In this document: positions 7,373-16,400 of the stretch, in pieces | Position numbering within the stretch: position 1 is the first letter of the stretch | Layout of the letters: the number at the start of each line of letters is the position of its first letter | DNA from: Comamonadaceae bacterium | Lineage (GTDB): Bacteria > Pseudomonadota > Gammaproteobacteria > Burkholderiales > Burkholderiaceae_C | Assembly (NCBI GenBank): GCA_947458305.1 | Contig: CANGZO010000001.1 | Location: 1-47,171, forward strand | Direction: 5' to 3' | DNA length: 47,171 bases | Translations under genes and position numbers: made by a program | Notes under the pieces: model-generated | What the model saw: only the letters and a program-made list of their open reading frames with translations | The model's database searches: none | Told to the model about the DNA's origin: nothing

Positions 7373-8542
7373 ATGAACGCACGCACACCTGCCATCGTCT
7401 CCAAAGCCCCCAACATGGGCACCACCATCTTCACCGTGATGTCGGCCTTGGCCGCAGAAAAAAATGCGGTCAATCTGGGTCAAGGCTTTCCGGACTTTCC
7501 CTGCGATCCACGCCTTCCAGCCTTGGTCAACGACGCCATGTCCGAAGGCCTGAACCAATACCCACCCATGACGGGTGTGGCCCCCTTGCGCGAGGCAGTG
7601 TCGCGCAAAATTCAAGCCCTTTATGGTCGGCACTATGACCCGGTGAGCGAAATCACGGTCACCGCTGGGGCGACCCAAGCCATCTTGACCATTGTGATGG
7701 CCATCGTGCACCCCGGTGATGAAGTCATCGTGCTCGAGCCTTGCTACGACAGCTATGTGCCCAACATCGAGTTGGCTGGTGGCGTGGTGGTGCGTGTGCC
7801 CCTCACGCCCGGCACCTTCCGCCCAGATTTCGACAAAATCCGTGCCGCCATCACGCCCAAAACCCGGGCCATCCTGATCAACTCGCCCCACAACCCCAGC
7901 GGCATGATTTGGTCCCAGCAAGACATGCTCACCCTGCAAGAAATTTTGGCGCCCACCAACATCGTCTTGATCAGCGACGAGGTTTACGAGCACATGGTCT
8001 ATGCCCCCAACCAGCACTGGAGCGCCGCCCACTTCGACGGCTTGGCCGCCCGGGCCTTCATCGTGTCCAGCTTTGGGAAAACTTACCATGTGACCGGCTG
8101 GAAGATCGGCACTGTGGCAGCGCCTGCGGCTTACACCGCCGAATTTCGCAAAGTGCACCAATTCAACGTATTCACCGTCAACACCCCCATGCAGCACGCT
8201 TTGGCCCGCTACATGGCTGACCCAGCGCCTTACCTCGAGCTGCCGGCCTTTTACCAGCGCAAACGCGATTTGTTCCGTGCCGGCTTGGCGCAAACCCATT
8301 TCAAGCTCTTGCCTGGCGAAGGCACCTATTTTCAATGTGTGGACATCTCGGGTTTGAAGGTGCCCGAGAAAAACCTGAGCGAAGCTGATTTTTGCAAATG
8401 GCTGACCACCGACATCGGTGTGGCCGCTATTCCCTTGTCCGCTTTTTACGGCAACGGGTTTGACCAAAAGGTCATTCGCTTTTGCTTTGCCAAAAAAGAC
8501 GAAACCCTTTTGGCAGCGCTGGACAAACTCAAGGGCCTTTGA
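7373..8542 (+). CDS. PLP-dependent aminotransferase (methionine/aromatic, YbdL-like)
   Basis: This is a 389-aa fold-type I, class I/II aminotransferase. The Schiff-base lysine is Lys236 in SSFGKTYHVTGWKIG, and NSPHNPSG (170-177) and SDEVYEH (201-207) are the usual cofactor-binding segments. The opening MGTTIFTVMSALA and LGQGFPDF resemble YbdL methionine aminotransferase and kynurenine aminotransferase-like enzymes. The position directly behind cysB fits a role in methionine or sulfur amino acid metabolism, but the substrate is inferred. The ATG at 7373 has no clear Shine-Dalgarno, suggesting coupling to cysB. Confidence 0.88.
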   Translation: MNARTPAIVSKAPNMGTTIFTVMSALAAEKNAVNLGQGFPDFPCDPRLPALVNDAMSEGLNQYPPMTGVAPLREAVSRKIQALYGRHYDPVSEITVTAGATQAILTIVMAIVHPGDEVIVLEPCYDSYVPNIELAGGVVVRVPLTPGTFRPDFDKIRAAITPKTRAILINSPHNPSGMIWSQQDMLTLQEILAPTNIVLISDEVYEHMVYAPNQHWSAAHFDGLAARAFIVSSFGKTYHVTGWKIGTVAAPAAYTAEFRKVHQFNVFTVNTPMQHALARYMADPAPYLELPAFYQRKRDLFRAGLAQTHFKLLPGEGTYFQCVDISGLKVPEKNLSEADFCKWLTTDIGVAAIPLSAFYGNGFDQKVIRFCFAKKDETLLAALDKLKGL

Positions 8543-8568
8543 AGCTTGGCGTTCACGTTCTGAACTTG

Positions 8569-9615
8569 ATGAACCTGTTCAAGTTTTGGGGCCCATCTTG
8601 GCTCACCGCCCTGGCTCTGCTGGGTTTGTCTGCCTGCGTGCCCAGTACGGCCCAAGTCGATTCCTTGCCCGTGCGGGATCATCCGCACAACGTGAGCGCA
8701 CCAGCACCGCTGCCGATTCAATTCGATCTGACAGATGGGCATAGTTTGGCCGGGCGCGTTTGGCACCACCCCCAGCCTCGACACATCGTGCTGGGTGTGC
8801 ATGGCTTCAACGACCACAGCAAGGCATTTGAACCCCTGGCGCAGCATCTGAGAAGCGAATTGGAAGCCACAGTCTATGCCTATGACCATCGCGGATTTGG
8901 AGCCAACCCTTCTCCCGGCATCTGGCCTGGCTCTGACCCTCTGCTGGCCGACCTGAGACAGATCGCCACGCAATTGCGACAGCGCCATCCCGGTTTGCCA
9001 CTCACCGTGGTGGGTGAAAGCATGGGCGGTGCCGTGGTGTGGGTGGCAGCCTCTGAGCCGCCCGGCCTGGTGGCAGACCAATTGGTTCTCAAGGCCCCTG
9101 CTGTCTGGGGTGCCAACAGCATGCCTTGGTACCAAAGGCTGAGCCTGAAATTCATGAATGCCGTGGCCCCCGACATGAGCCTGACTGGCCGTGGCGTTCA
9201 GTCACTGGGCATCACCCCCACCAATGACCCGGATGTTTCGCGCGATCTCAGCCGCGATCCACTTTTTATCAAAGCCACCCGCATCAGCAGCTTGGCCGGC
9301 GTGACCGCGCTCATGGGCAGAGCCCAAGCCCAGAACATCCCACCACCGCAGCGAAGTTTGGTGCTGTACGGCTTGCGCGACCGCATCATCCCAGCGCCAC
9401 CGGTTTGCGATTGGCTCACGCACCTGAGTGCCACTGGTGCGCCCAGCACCGGACTTGATTTTGTGGTCTATCCCGACGGTTGGCACCTTTTGACGCGCCA
9501 ATTGCAAACCCGCGAAGTGCTGCTCGACCTGCAACAGTGGATTGAAAAAACACCTTTGACCCATCGCAAAAATGCCAACCAAGCGCAAGAAGCGGTGTGC
9601 GCCAAACGCCCGTGA
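8569..9615 (+). CDS. Alpha/beta-hydrolase lipoprotein (lysophospholipase / monoacylglycerol lipase-like)
   Basis: The 348-aa product has a lipoprotein signal: a hydrophobic segment 11-20, then LSAC with Cys23. The hydrolase domain carries the nucleophile Ser151 in GESMGG and the likely partners Asp271 (LYGLRDRIIP) and His306 (YPDGWHLL). It belongs to the serine aminopeptidase S33 / lysophospholipase PldB group. It should be membrane-anchored on the periplasmic side or in the outer membrane, acting on lipids or esters; the substrate is unknown. I start at the ATG at 8569 because it yields the lipobox; an in-frame upstream ATG at 8482 lies inside the aminotransferase gene. Unlike most relatives, which are cytosolic, this one is exported. 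Confidence 0.82.
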   Translation: MNLFKFWGPSWLTALALLGLSACVPSTAQVDSLPVRDHPHNVSAPAPLPIQFDLTDGHSLAGRVWHHPQPRHIVLGVHGFNDHSKAFEPLAQHLRSELEATVYAYDHRGFGANPSPGIWPGSDPLLADLRQIATQLRQRHPGLPLTVVGESMGGAVVWVAASEPPGLVADQLVLKAPAVWGANSMPWYQRLSLKFMNAVAPDMSLTGRGVQSLGITPTNDPDVSRDLSRDPLFIKATRISSLAGVTALMGRAQAQNIPPPQRSLVLYGLRDRIIPAPPVCDWLTHLSATGAPSTGLDFVVYPDGWHLLTRQLQTREVLLDLQQWIEKTPLTHRKNANQAQEAVCAKRP

Positions 9616-9660
9616 TGCCTATGATGGTGTTCATTTTTTTCATCATCAAAGACTGCCAAC

Positions 9661-10200
9661 ATGTCCGTTCGTGAAATCCTCAAAATGGGCGACACACGCC
9701 TGCTTCGCGTGGCAGAGCCCGTGAGCAACTTCGGCTCGCCACAGCTGCACGCCCTGATTGCCGACATGCAAGACACCATGGCAGCCGTGAATGGCGCCGG
9801 CCTGGCCGCCCCGCAAATAGGCGTCAATCTCCAGCTGGTCATTTTTGGCAGCACGGCCCCGAACCCACGCTACCCTGGCAGGCCATTGGTACCCCGCACA
9901 GTGCTCATCAACCCGGTGATCACGCCTGTGAATACCGACGAAGAAGACGATTGGGAGGGCTGCCTGTCGGTGCCTGGTTTGCGCGGCGTCGTGCCACGCT
10001 GGGCACACATTCGGTACACCGGATTCGATGAAAACGGCAGCCCGATTGACCGCACTGTGGAGGGTTTTCATGCCCGGGTGGTGCAACACGAATGCGACCA
10101 CCTGATCGGCAAGCTCTACCCCATGCGGGTACGGGACTTCACACGCTTTGGCTACACAGACGTGCTGTTCCCCGGTATCAGCGCAGCCGAAGACGATTGA
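9661..10200 (+). CDS. def: Peptide deformylase
   Basis: Deformylase removes the formyl group from the initiator methionine of new proteins. The 179-aa protein has the three signature motifs: GAGLAAPQ (45-52), EGCLS (99-103, with the metal ligand Cys101) and HECDH (143-147, with His143, catalytic Glu144 and His147). The third motif has Cys where many enzymes have Phe, Met or Tyr, a tolerated position. No fmt gene is adjacent, so this may be a second def copy or a relocated one. The stop lies 4 bp from the convergent ligA stop. Confidence 0.94.
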   Translation: MSVREILKMGDTRLLRVAEPVSNFGSPQLHALIADMQDTMAAVNGAGLAAPQIGVNLQLVIFGSTAPNPRYPGRPLVPRTVLINPVITPVNTDEEDDWEGCLSVPGLRGVVPRWAHIRYTGFDENGSPIDRTVEGFHARVVQHECDHLIGKLYPMRVRDFTRFGYTDVLFPGISAAEDD

Positions 10201-10208
10201 AATTTCAA
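10197..10208. other. 12-bp palindrome joining the def and ligA stop codons
   Basis: TTGAAATTTCAA is perfectly self-complementary and contains the TGA stop of def on one strand and the TGA stop of ligA on the other. Only four bases separate the two genes. There is no GC-rich stem or T-run, so it is not a recognisable intrinsic terminator. Confidence 0.6.
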
Positions 10209-12346
10209 GGCTTTTGGCCCGAGAGCAGCACCGCCAAGCCTGCATCGTCCAGCACAGCAACACCCAGCGCTTGGGCTTTTTCGAGTTTGCTGCCCGCTTC
10301 GGCTCCGGCCACCACATAGTGGGTTTTCTTGCTGACCGAGCCCGCCACTTTGGCACCCAGCGCTTCGAGCTTTTCCTTGGCTTCGTCGCGGCCCATGCTT
10401 TGCAGGGTGCCCGTGAGCACCACGGTGATTCCAGCCAAGGGCATTTCGGTGGGGGCCAATGCATCGCCTTCGGGCCAGTTCACGCCAGCGTCCCGCAAGG
10501 CTTGCACCACCTCGCGGTTGTGCGGCTGGTCAAAAAAGGTGCGGATGCTGTGCGCGACCACCGGGCCGACATCGGCCACTTGCAAAAGCGCGTCTTCGCT
10601 GGCAGCCATGACGGCGTCGAGCTGGCCGAAATGGCGGGCCAGCTCTTTGGCCGTGGCCTCGCCCACATGGCGAATGCCCAGGCTGAACAAAAAGCGTCCG
10701 AGCGTCGTGGTTTTGGACTTTTCCAGCGCGTCGAGCAGGTTGACCGCCGATTTTTCAGCCATGCGGTCCATGTTGGCCAGGGTGTCCAGCTTCAGGTGGT
10801 ACAGGTCGGCCAGGGTTTTGACCTGGTCTGAATCGACCAACTGGTCCACCAGTTTGTCGCCCAGGCCGTCTACGTCCATGGCGCGGCGGTGGGCAAAGTG
10901 CCAGATGGCTTGCTTGCGCTGGGCGCTGCAAAACAGCCCGCCCGTGCAACGGTGGTCGGCTTCGCCCTCCTCCCGCTCAGCCAAGCTGCCACACACCGGG
11001 CAGTGCGTCATCATGGTGAACTGCGGCGCATCAGGCGGACGACGCTCCGGCACCACCGACACCACCTCGGGAATCACGTCGCCTGCTCGGCGCACGATCA
11101 CGGTGTCGCCCACCCGCACGTCTTTGCGGCGAGCTTCCAATTCATTGTGCAGCGTGGCGTTGGTGACCGTGACGCCGCCCACAAACACCGGCGCCAACTT
11201 GGCAACAGGCGTGAGTTTGCCGGTGCGGCCCACCTGCACGTCAATGGCTTGCACCGTGGTCATTTCTTCTTGCGCCGGGTATTTGTGGGCCACGGCCCAG
11301 CGCGGCTCGCGGGTCACAAAACCCAAGCGGGCCTGCTGCGCCAAGTCGTTGACTTTGTAGACCACGCCGTCGATGTCGTAGGGCAAAGCATCGCGTTCGG
11401 CCGCCATGCGCTGGTGAAAGTCCACGAGGCCTGCCGCACCTTGGACGCAAGCGGTTTGCTCGGCAACCGGGAATCCCCAGGCCTTGAGCTGCTGGAGCAT
11501 GTCAAAGTGGTTTAGCCACTGCGGACCGCCTTCGGCAAGCGGCGTGATGTCGCCAAGGCCGTAGGCGAAAAAGCTCAAAGGGCGTTCGGCGGCGATCCCA
11601 GAATCCAGTTGGCGCACAGCGCCAGCGGCGGCGTTGCGCGGGTTAACGAAGGTTTTTTCGCCCTTTATCCCGGCCGCGATGCGTTGGCGTTGGCGCTCGT
11701 TCAGGCGTTCAAAGTCATCACGGCGCATGTAGACCTCGCCACGCACCTCCAGCACGAGCGGTGCATCGGCTGGCAAGCGCAACGGGATTTGGCCGATGGT
11801 GCGGATGTTGGCCGTGACCTCTTCGCCGGTTTCGCCATCACCCCGGGTGGCCGCTTGGACCAGCACGCCGTTTTCGTAGCGCAAGCTCATGGCCAGGCCG
11901 TCGAACTTAAGCTCACCCACATAGATCACAGCCGGGTCGGCTTCGGTCAGGCCCAGCTCCTTGCGGATGCGAGTGTCAAAAGCCTCGGCACCGCTGGCTT
12001 CGGTGTCGGTTTCGGTGCGGATGCTGAGCATGGGCACGCGGTGAGTGACCTGCGCAAAGGCGTCCAGCACCTGCCCGCCCACACGCTGGGTGGGCGAATC
12101 GGGGGTCAGCAGTTCGGGGTGAGCCGACTCCAGCGCTTGCAGTTCGCGAAAAAGACGGTCGTATTCTGCGTCGGGGATTTCGGGCGAATCAAGCGTGTAG
12201 TAAGCGTGCGCGTGGTGGTGAAGTTGGGCACGCAGTGCATGCGCCTGAGCCGCCGGGCCCGTATTGGGGTTGGGTGCCTTAAGGGTTGGCGGCGTCGTGG
12301 ATTCGGCAAACAAATCGCCAAAAAGGTCTGGCGTAGAAGTGCTCAA
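10205..12346 (-). CDS. ligA: NAD-dependent DNA ligase LigA, probable TTG start
   Basis: LigA seals nicks using NAD+ during replication and repair. The 713-aa product has the adenylation domain with catalytic Lys147 in ELKFDG, the N-terminal Ia segment with HAYYTLDSPEIPDAEYDRL (about 47-65), an OB domain, a four-cysteine zinc finger beginning CPVCGS and ending LFCSA, helix-hairpin-helix repeats and a C-terminal BRCT domain. No ATG lies between the zipA stop and the conserved region. I choose the TTG at 12346 (M-STSTPDLFG) because an AGG-containing site lies 8 bp upstream and translation would begin 13 bp after the zipA stop. An ATG at 12421 would overlap zipA by about 60 bp. Confidence 0.93.
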   Translation of the reverse strand: MSTSTPDLFGDLFAESTTPPTLKAPNPNTGPAAQAHALRAQLHHHAHAYYTLDSPEIPDAEYDRLFRELQALESAHPELLTPDSPTQRVGGQVLDAFAQVTHRVPMLSIRTETDTEASGAEAFDTRIRKELGLTEADPAVIYVGELKFDGLAMSLRYENGVLVQAATRGDGETGEEVTANIRTIGQIPLRLPADAPLVLEVRGEVYMRRDDFERLNERQRQRIAAGIKGEKTFVNPRNAAAGAVRQLDSGIAAERPLSFFAYGLGDITPLAEGGPQWLNHFDMLQQLKAWGFPVAEQTACVQGAAGLVDFHQRMAAERDALPYDIDGVVYKVNDLAQQARLGFVTREPRWAVAHKYPAQEEMTTVQAIDVQVGRTGKLTPVAKLAPVFVGGVTVTNATLHNELEARRKDVRVGDTVIVRRAGDVIPEVVSVVPERRPPDAPQFTMMTHCPVCGSLAEREEGEADHRCTGGLFCSAQRKQAIWHFAHRRAMDVDGLGDKLVDQLVDSDQVKTLADLYHLKLDTLANMDRMAEKSAVNLLDALEKSKTTTLGRFLFSLGIRHVGEATAKELARHFGQLDAVMAASEDALLQVADVGPVVAHSIRTFFDQPHNREVVQALRDAGVNWPEGDALAPTEMPLAGITVVLTGTLQSMGRDEAKEKLEALGAKVAGSVSKKTHYVVAGAEAGSKLEKAQALGVAVLDDAGLAVLLSGQKP

Positions 12347-12359
12347 AGCGCCAACCTGC

Positions 12360-13427
12360 TCAAGAGAAAAGTCGCCGCGCTTGAGGCGTTCCAGCAGACA
12401 GTTCACGAGCGTCAAGCGCATCGTACAGCTGCTGCAAATCGCTGCCAATTTGGTCCAGTGCCTCGGCGTTCAGCATTTGACCTTCTCCATCGGTGACCAC
12501 ACCGTCCATGGCCTCGGCCAACAAGCGCGCAGCTTCACGAAGTCGGGTAAAAGGCTCGTCTTCGCGGGCGGTTTGAGGCACATCGAGACTCAGGGTGAAA
12601 GAACGGATGGCCGACAAAGCCGGATCTTCGGCCAACGCCGCATGGCTATCAAAGGTCAACGCCAGCACCGGAGGCATGCCTTGCTCTGCTGCGGGTAACA
12701 CCATGCGACCGGGCATGACACCCGGCACAAAGCCCAAACGCCCGGCGTGCTGCTGGATGTAGCCAGGGCTCCAAGCTGCACTTCGGGCGCAAAGGGTGAA
12801 GCTCAACTGCGCATCGTGCACGCTGGCGAACTGGTCGAGTTCGCGCGCACGTGCGACCTCTTCGAGCATGTCACTGAAACTGGGCGTACCGCCCACCGCA
12901 TCGGCAAAGGCCTGGGTTTTGACGACAAACTCTGAAAATTCGATGTTGTTCAGCGCCCCCATGCGGTTGGCCAACTGCACCCCCGCCTGAAAAGCGGTGT
13001 AGCGCCTTGATGGTGTCAGGCTGTCCCACAAGCCGGTTTCTTGCGACAGGCCTTCGACCATGAACAGCTTGCTGCCCACACGGCGCGTGACCGGCAAAGC
13101 CGCCAGTGCCGCATCCCCCGACACCGCTTGGTCCACTTCAATCAATGCGATCACATCAATCAGGGCATCCAAAGCGATTTTTCTCTCCAACAAAGGCAAG
13201 CTGCCAAAACCGTCATCCAAGGCAGGCCCGAGACCGGTGGTCGGGTTGAGGTCAAGTTCGGTATCCAGAACGGGCTCGGCACCACTGGACACAGGTTCGC
13301 GCAAGGGGTCGGCTTGTCGGGGTTCGTTTTTACGCGAGGTCCACTGGTTGTAAATCACCACGGCCCCCACCGTGAGGGCGCCAATGGCCGCCAAACTCAT
13401 CTGCAAAGAACTCATCGATTCCAACAT
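12360..13427 (-). CDS. zipA: ZipA-like cell division protein
   Basis: ZipA is an inner-membrane protein that tethers FtsZ to the membrane at the division site. The 355-aa product has an N-terminal membrane helix (about residues 10-27), a charged and proline-containing linker, and a C-terminal FtsZ-binding domain from about residue 200 (LSFTLCARSAAW and later FTLSLDVPQTARED). The gene sits between smc and ligA, a common betaproteobacterial order. The ATG at 13427 is supported by AGGA overlapping the smc stop, four bases upstream. The C-terminal domain is divergent, so the call rests partly on gene order. Confidence 0.82.
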   Translation of the reverse strand: MLESMSSLQMSLAAIGALTVGAVVIYNQWTSRKNEPRQADPLREPVSSGAEPVLDTELDLNPTTGLGPALDDGFGSLPLLERKIALDALIDVIALIEVDQAVSGDAALAALPVTRRVGSKLFMVEGLSQETGLWDSLTPSRRYTAFQAGVQLANRMGALNNIEFSEFVVKTQAFADAVGGTPSFSDMLEEVARARELDQFASVHDAQLSFTLCARSAAWSPGYIQQHAGRLGFVPGVMPGRMVLPAAEQGMPPVLALTFDSHAALAEDPALSAIRSFTLSLDVPQTAREDEPFTRLREAARLLAEAMDGVVTDGEGQMLNAEALDQIGSDLQQLYDALDARELSAGTPQARRLFS

Positions 13428-13434
13428 AAGGTCC

Positions 13435-16400
13435 TCAGGCCAGGTCGGCCAATGAGACTGCAGACTCCATGTCCACAGCCACGATGCGTGATACGCCCTG
13501 CTCCTGCATGGTCACGCCGATCAACTGTTCGGCCATTTCCATGGCGATCTTGTTGTGGCTGATGAACAGGAACTGGGTCTCTTTGCCCATACCTTTGACC
13601 AGTTTGGCGTAGCGCTCGGTGTTGGCGTCGTCCAGCGGCGCGTCCACCTCGTCGAGCAAGCAAAACGGGGCCGGGTTGAGCTGAAAAATCGCAAACACCA
13701 GCGCGATGGCCGTGAGGGCCTTTTCGCCGCCAGACAGCAAGTGAATCGTCTGGTTTTTCTTGCCAGGTGGCTGCGCCAGCACCTGCACGCCGGCATCCAG
13801 AATTTCGTCGCCGGTCATGACCAAGCGCGCATTGCCGCCGCCAAACAACTCGGGGAACATGCGGCTGAAGTGCTCGTTCACAATCTTGAAAGTGCCACCC
13901 AGCAACTCGCGGGTTTCAGCGTCGATCTTGCGGATCGCGTCTTCCAGCGTGTTCATCGCATCGGTCAAGTCGGCGCACTGGGAGTCCAAGAACACCTTGC
14001 GTTCGCGCGAAGTGGTCAGCTCTTCCAGCGCGGCCAGGTTGACCGGGCCAAGCGCCGTGATGTCGCGGTGAATGCGGTCGATCTCGCCTTGCAGGCCCGT
14101 CACACGCACCTGACCCGCTTCAATCGAAGCGGCCACGGCCTCCAGGTCGGCTTGCGCATCGGCCAGCAGCTGGGTGTATTGCTCCAGGCCCAGGCGGGCG
14201 GCTTGCTCTTTGAGCTGCAAATCGGTGATGCGTTGGCGCAGCGGGTCGAGTTCGCGCTCGAAGCTCACGCGGCGCTCGTCACTGGCGCGCAGTTTGGCGG
14301 TCAGGTCGTCGTAGGCACTGCGGCAAGCGCCCAGGGCTTGCTCGCGCTCCAGTTTGACGGCCAGCACGTTTTGCAAACCGGCTTGCGCAGCGGCATCGGT
14401 CAAGCGGCTGAGTTCGTCGCGGGCGCGCTGCATTTCAGCGTCGATGCTGGCCACTTGCTGCTGCGCGGTTTCTATCGTGCGGTTGAGCTCGGCGCGGCGG
14501 GCGTTCAGGCTGCGCTGCGAGAACTGGGCTTCTTGCGCCCGACGCTCCAGGCTGCGCTGCTGCTCGCGGCATTCGGACAGCTTACGCTCGGCCTCGATCA
14601 CACGTTCGTCCAGCTGGGCGTGGCGCTCTTGCGTGTCGGCCAGCTGCATGTCCAGCTCTTCAAAACGGGCTTCGGCCGTCACGCGGCGCTCTTGCAGTTC
14701 ATCGAGCAAGGCCTCGACTTCGGCCAAGTCGTTGTTGATCTGCTCGCTGCGGGCACGGGTCTGTGCCACGAGCTGCGACAGGCGCAAGGTCTCGACCTGC
14801 AGCTCGTGCGTGCGCGACTGGCTTTCGCTGGCTTCGCGGCGAACGGTGATCAAGCGTTGCGAGGCATCGGCATAGGCCGCTTCGGCCCGCACCAAGGCGC
14901 TGCGGCTTTCTTCAGCAATCAGGGTCTGGGCACGCAGTTGCTTTTCCAGGTTCTCGATCTCTTGGGCGCGGCCCAGCAAACCGGCTTGTTCGGAGTCTTG
15001 CGCATAGAAAACCACACTGTTGAGTTGAACCGCATGGCCGGCCTGGACCAAGAGGGTTTCACCCGCTTGCAGCTGGCTGCGCCAAGCCAGCGCCTCTTCC
15101 AAATTGGGGGCGGTGTAGCAGCCTTGGAGCCAATCGGCCAGCAGGGCCGACAAGCCGGCATCGTGCACACGCAACAAGTCGGCCAGAGGCTTGCAGCCTG
15201 CGGGCATGCCGCTGCGCGACGCGGCTTTGGCGGCCAAAGGCGGGCTGAAAAAGCTCAGCTTGGCTGGCGGCGCGTCATTGGCAAACGCGCGCACCATGTC
15301 CAGGCGCGAGACTTCCAGGGCCGACAGGCGCTCGCGCAGGGCCGATTCCAGGGCGTTTTCCCAACCCGGCTCGATATGGATGCGACTCCATAAGCCTTCC
15401 AGACCCTCCATGCCGTGCTTGGCCAGCCAGGGTTTGAGCTTGCCGTCGGTGCGCACTTTTTCTTGCAAGGCCTTGAGCGCCTCGATGCGGGCGCTCAGGT
15501 CGGCCAGCTTGGACGACTCTTGGTTCACGGCGGTTTGGCGCGTGCGGCGGTCTTCGTCCAGCGCGGGCACCTGTTCTTGCAAGTCCTGCAGTCGGGCTTC
15601 AGCCTCGGCCGACAGCGCCTCGGCCTCGGCCAGTTGTTCTTGCAAGCTGTGCAGGCGCGCCTCATCGGGCGCGGACAGGGCGTTGCGGTCGGTCAGCAGG
15701 CGCTCGCGGCGGTTTTCAAGCTGGCGCGATTGCTCTTCGACGTTGCGCTGGTCAGCCGCCAGCACGCCAATTTGCTGCTGCACCTGCACCACGCTGGCGC
15801 GTTGGGCGGTGGCGTCGTTTTGGGCTTTGCGCAGGGCTTCTTCCAGGTCGGGCAAGGCCATGGCCTGGTCTTCGACCTGGGCGGCCAGCGTCATGCTCTG
15901 GTCTTCGGCCATGGCCGCTTGCTCTGACAGGGTTTCCAGCTCGGCTTGGGCGTCTTGGCTGCGGGTGCCCCATTGGGCGGTTTGCTCGATCAGCTGCTGC
16001 AAACGCTGCTCGGCGCGTTGGCGCCCTTCCACCACAAAGCGGATTTCGGCTTCCAGACGCCCCACTTCGGCGCTGGCTTCGTACAAAGCGCCTTGCGCCT
16101 GGTTGACCTGGTCACCTGCGGCGTAATGCGCCTGGCGGATGGTCTCCAGATCGGCCTCCACATGCCTCAGATCGGCCATGCGCGACTCCAGCGCATTGAC
16201 CACCTGGTCCACGTCGGACTTCATGCGGCCCTGGTCAGCCTCGGCGTCACGGCGCTTCAAAAACCACAACTGGTGCTGCTTCAGGGTACTGTCGGCCTGC
16301 AAGGCGTTGTAACGACGGGCCACTTCGGCCTGCTTTTCGAGCTTTTCGAGGTTGGCGTTCAGCTCGCGCAGGATATCGTCCACCCGGGTCAGGTTTTCGC

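Noticed and set aside
13555..15393. 612-codon open frame on the plus strand opposite smc
   Set aside because: It is the complement of the SMC coiled-coil coding region; high GC and biased codon use keep the opposite frame open. The translation is Gln/Leu/Arg-rich with no motif.
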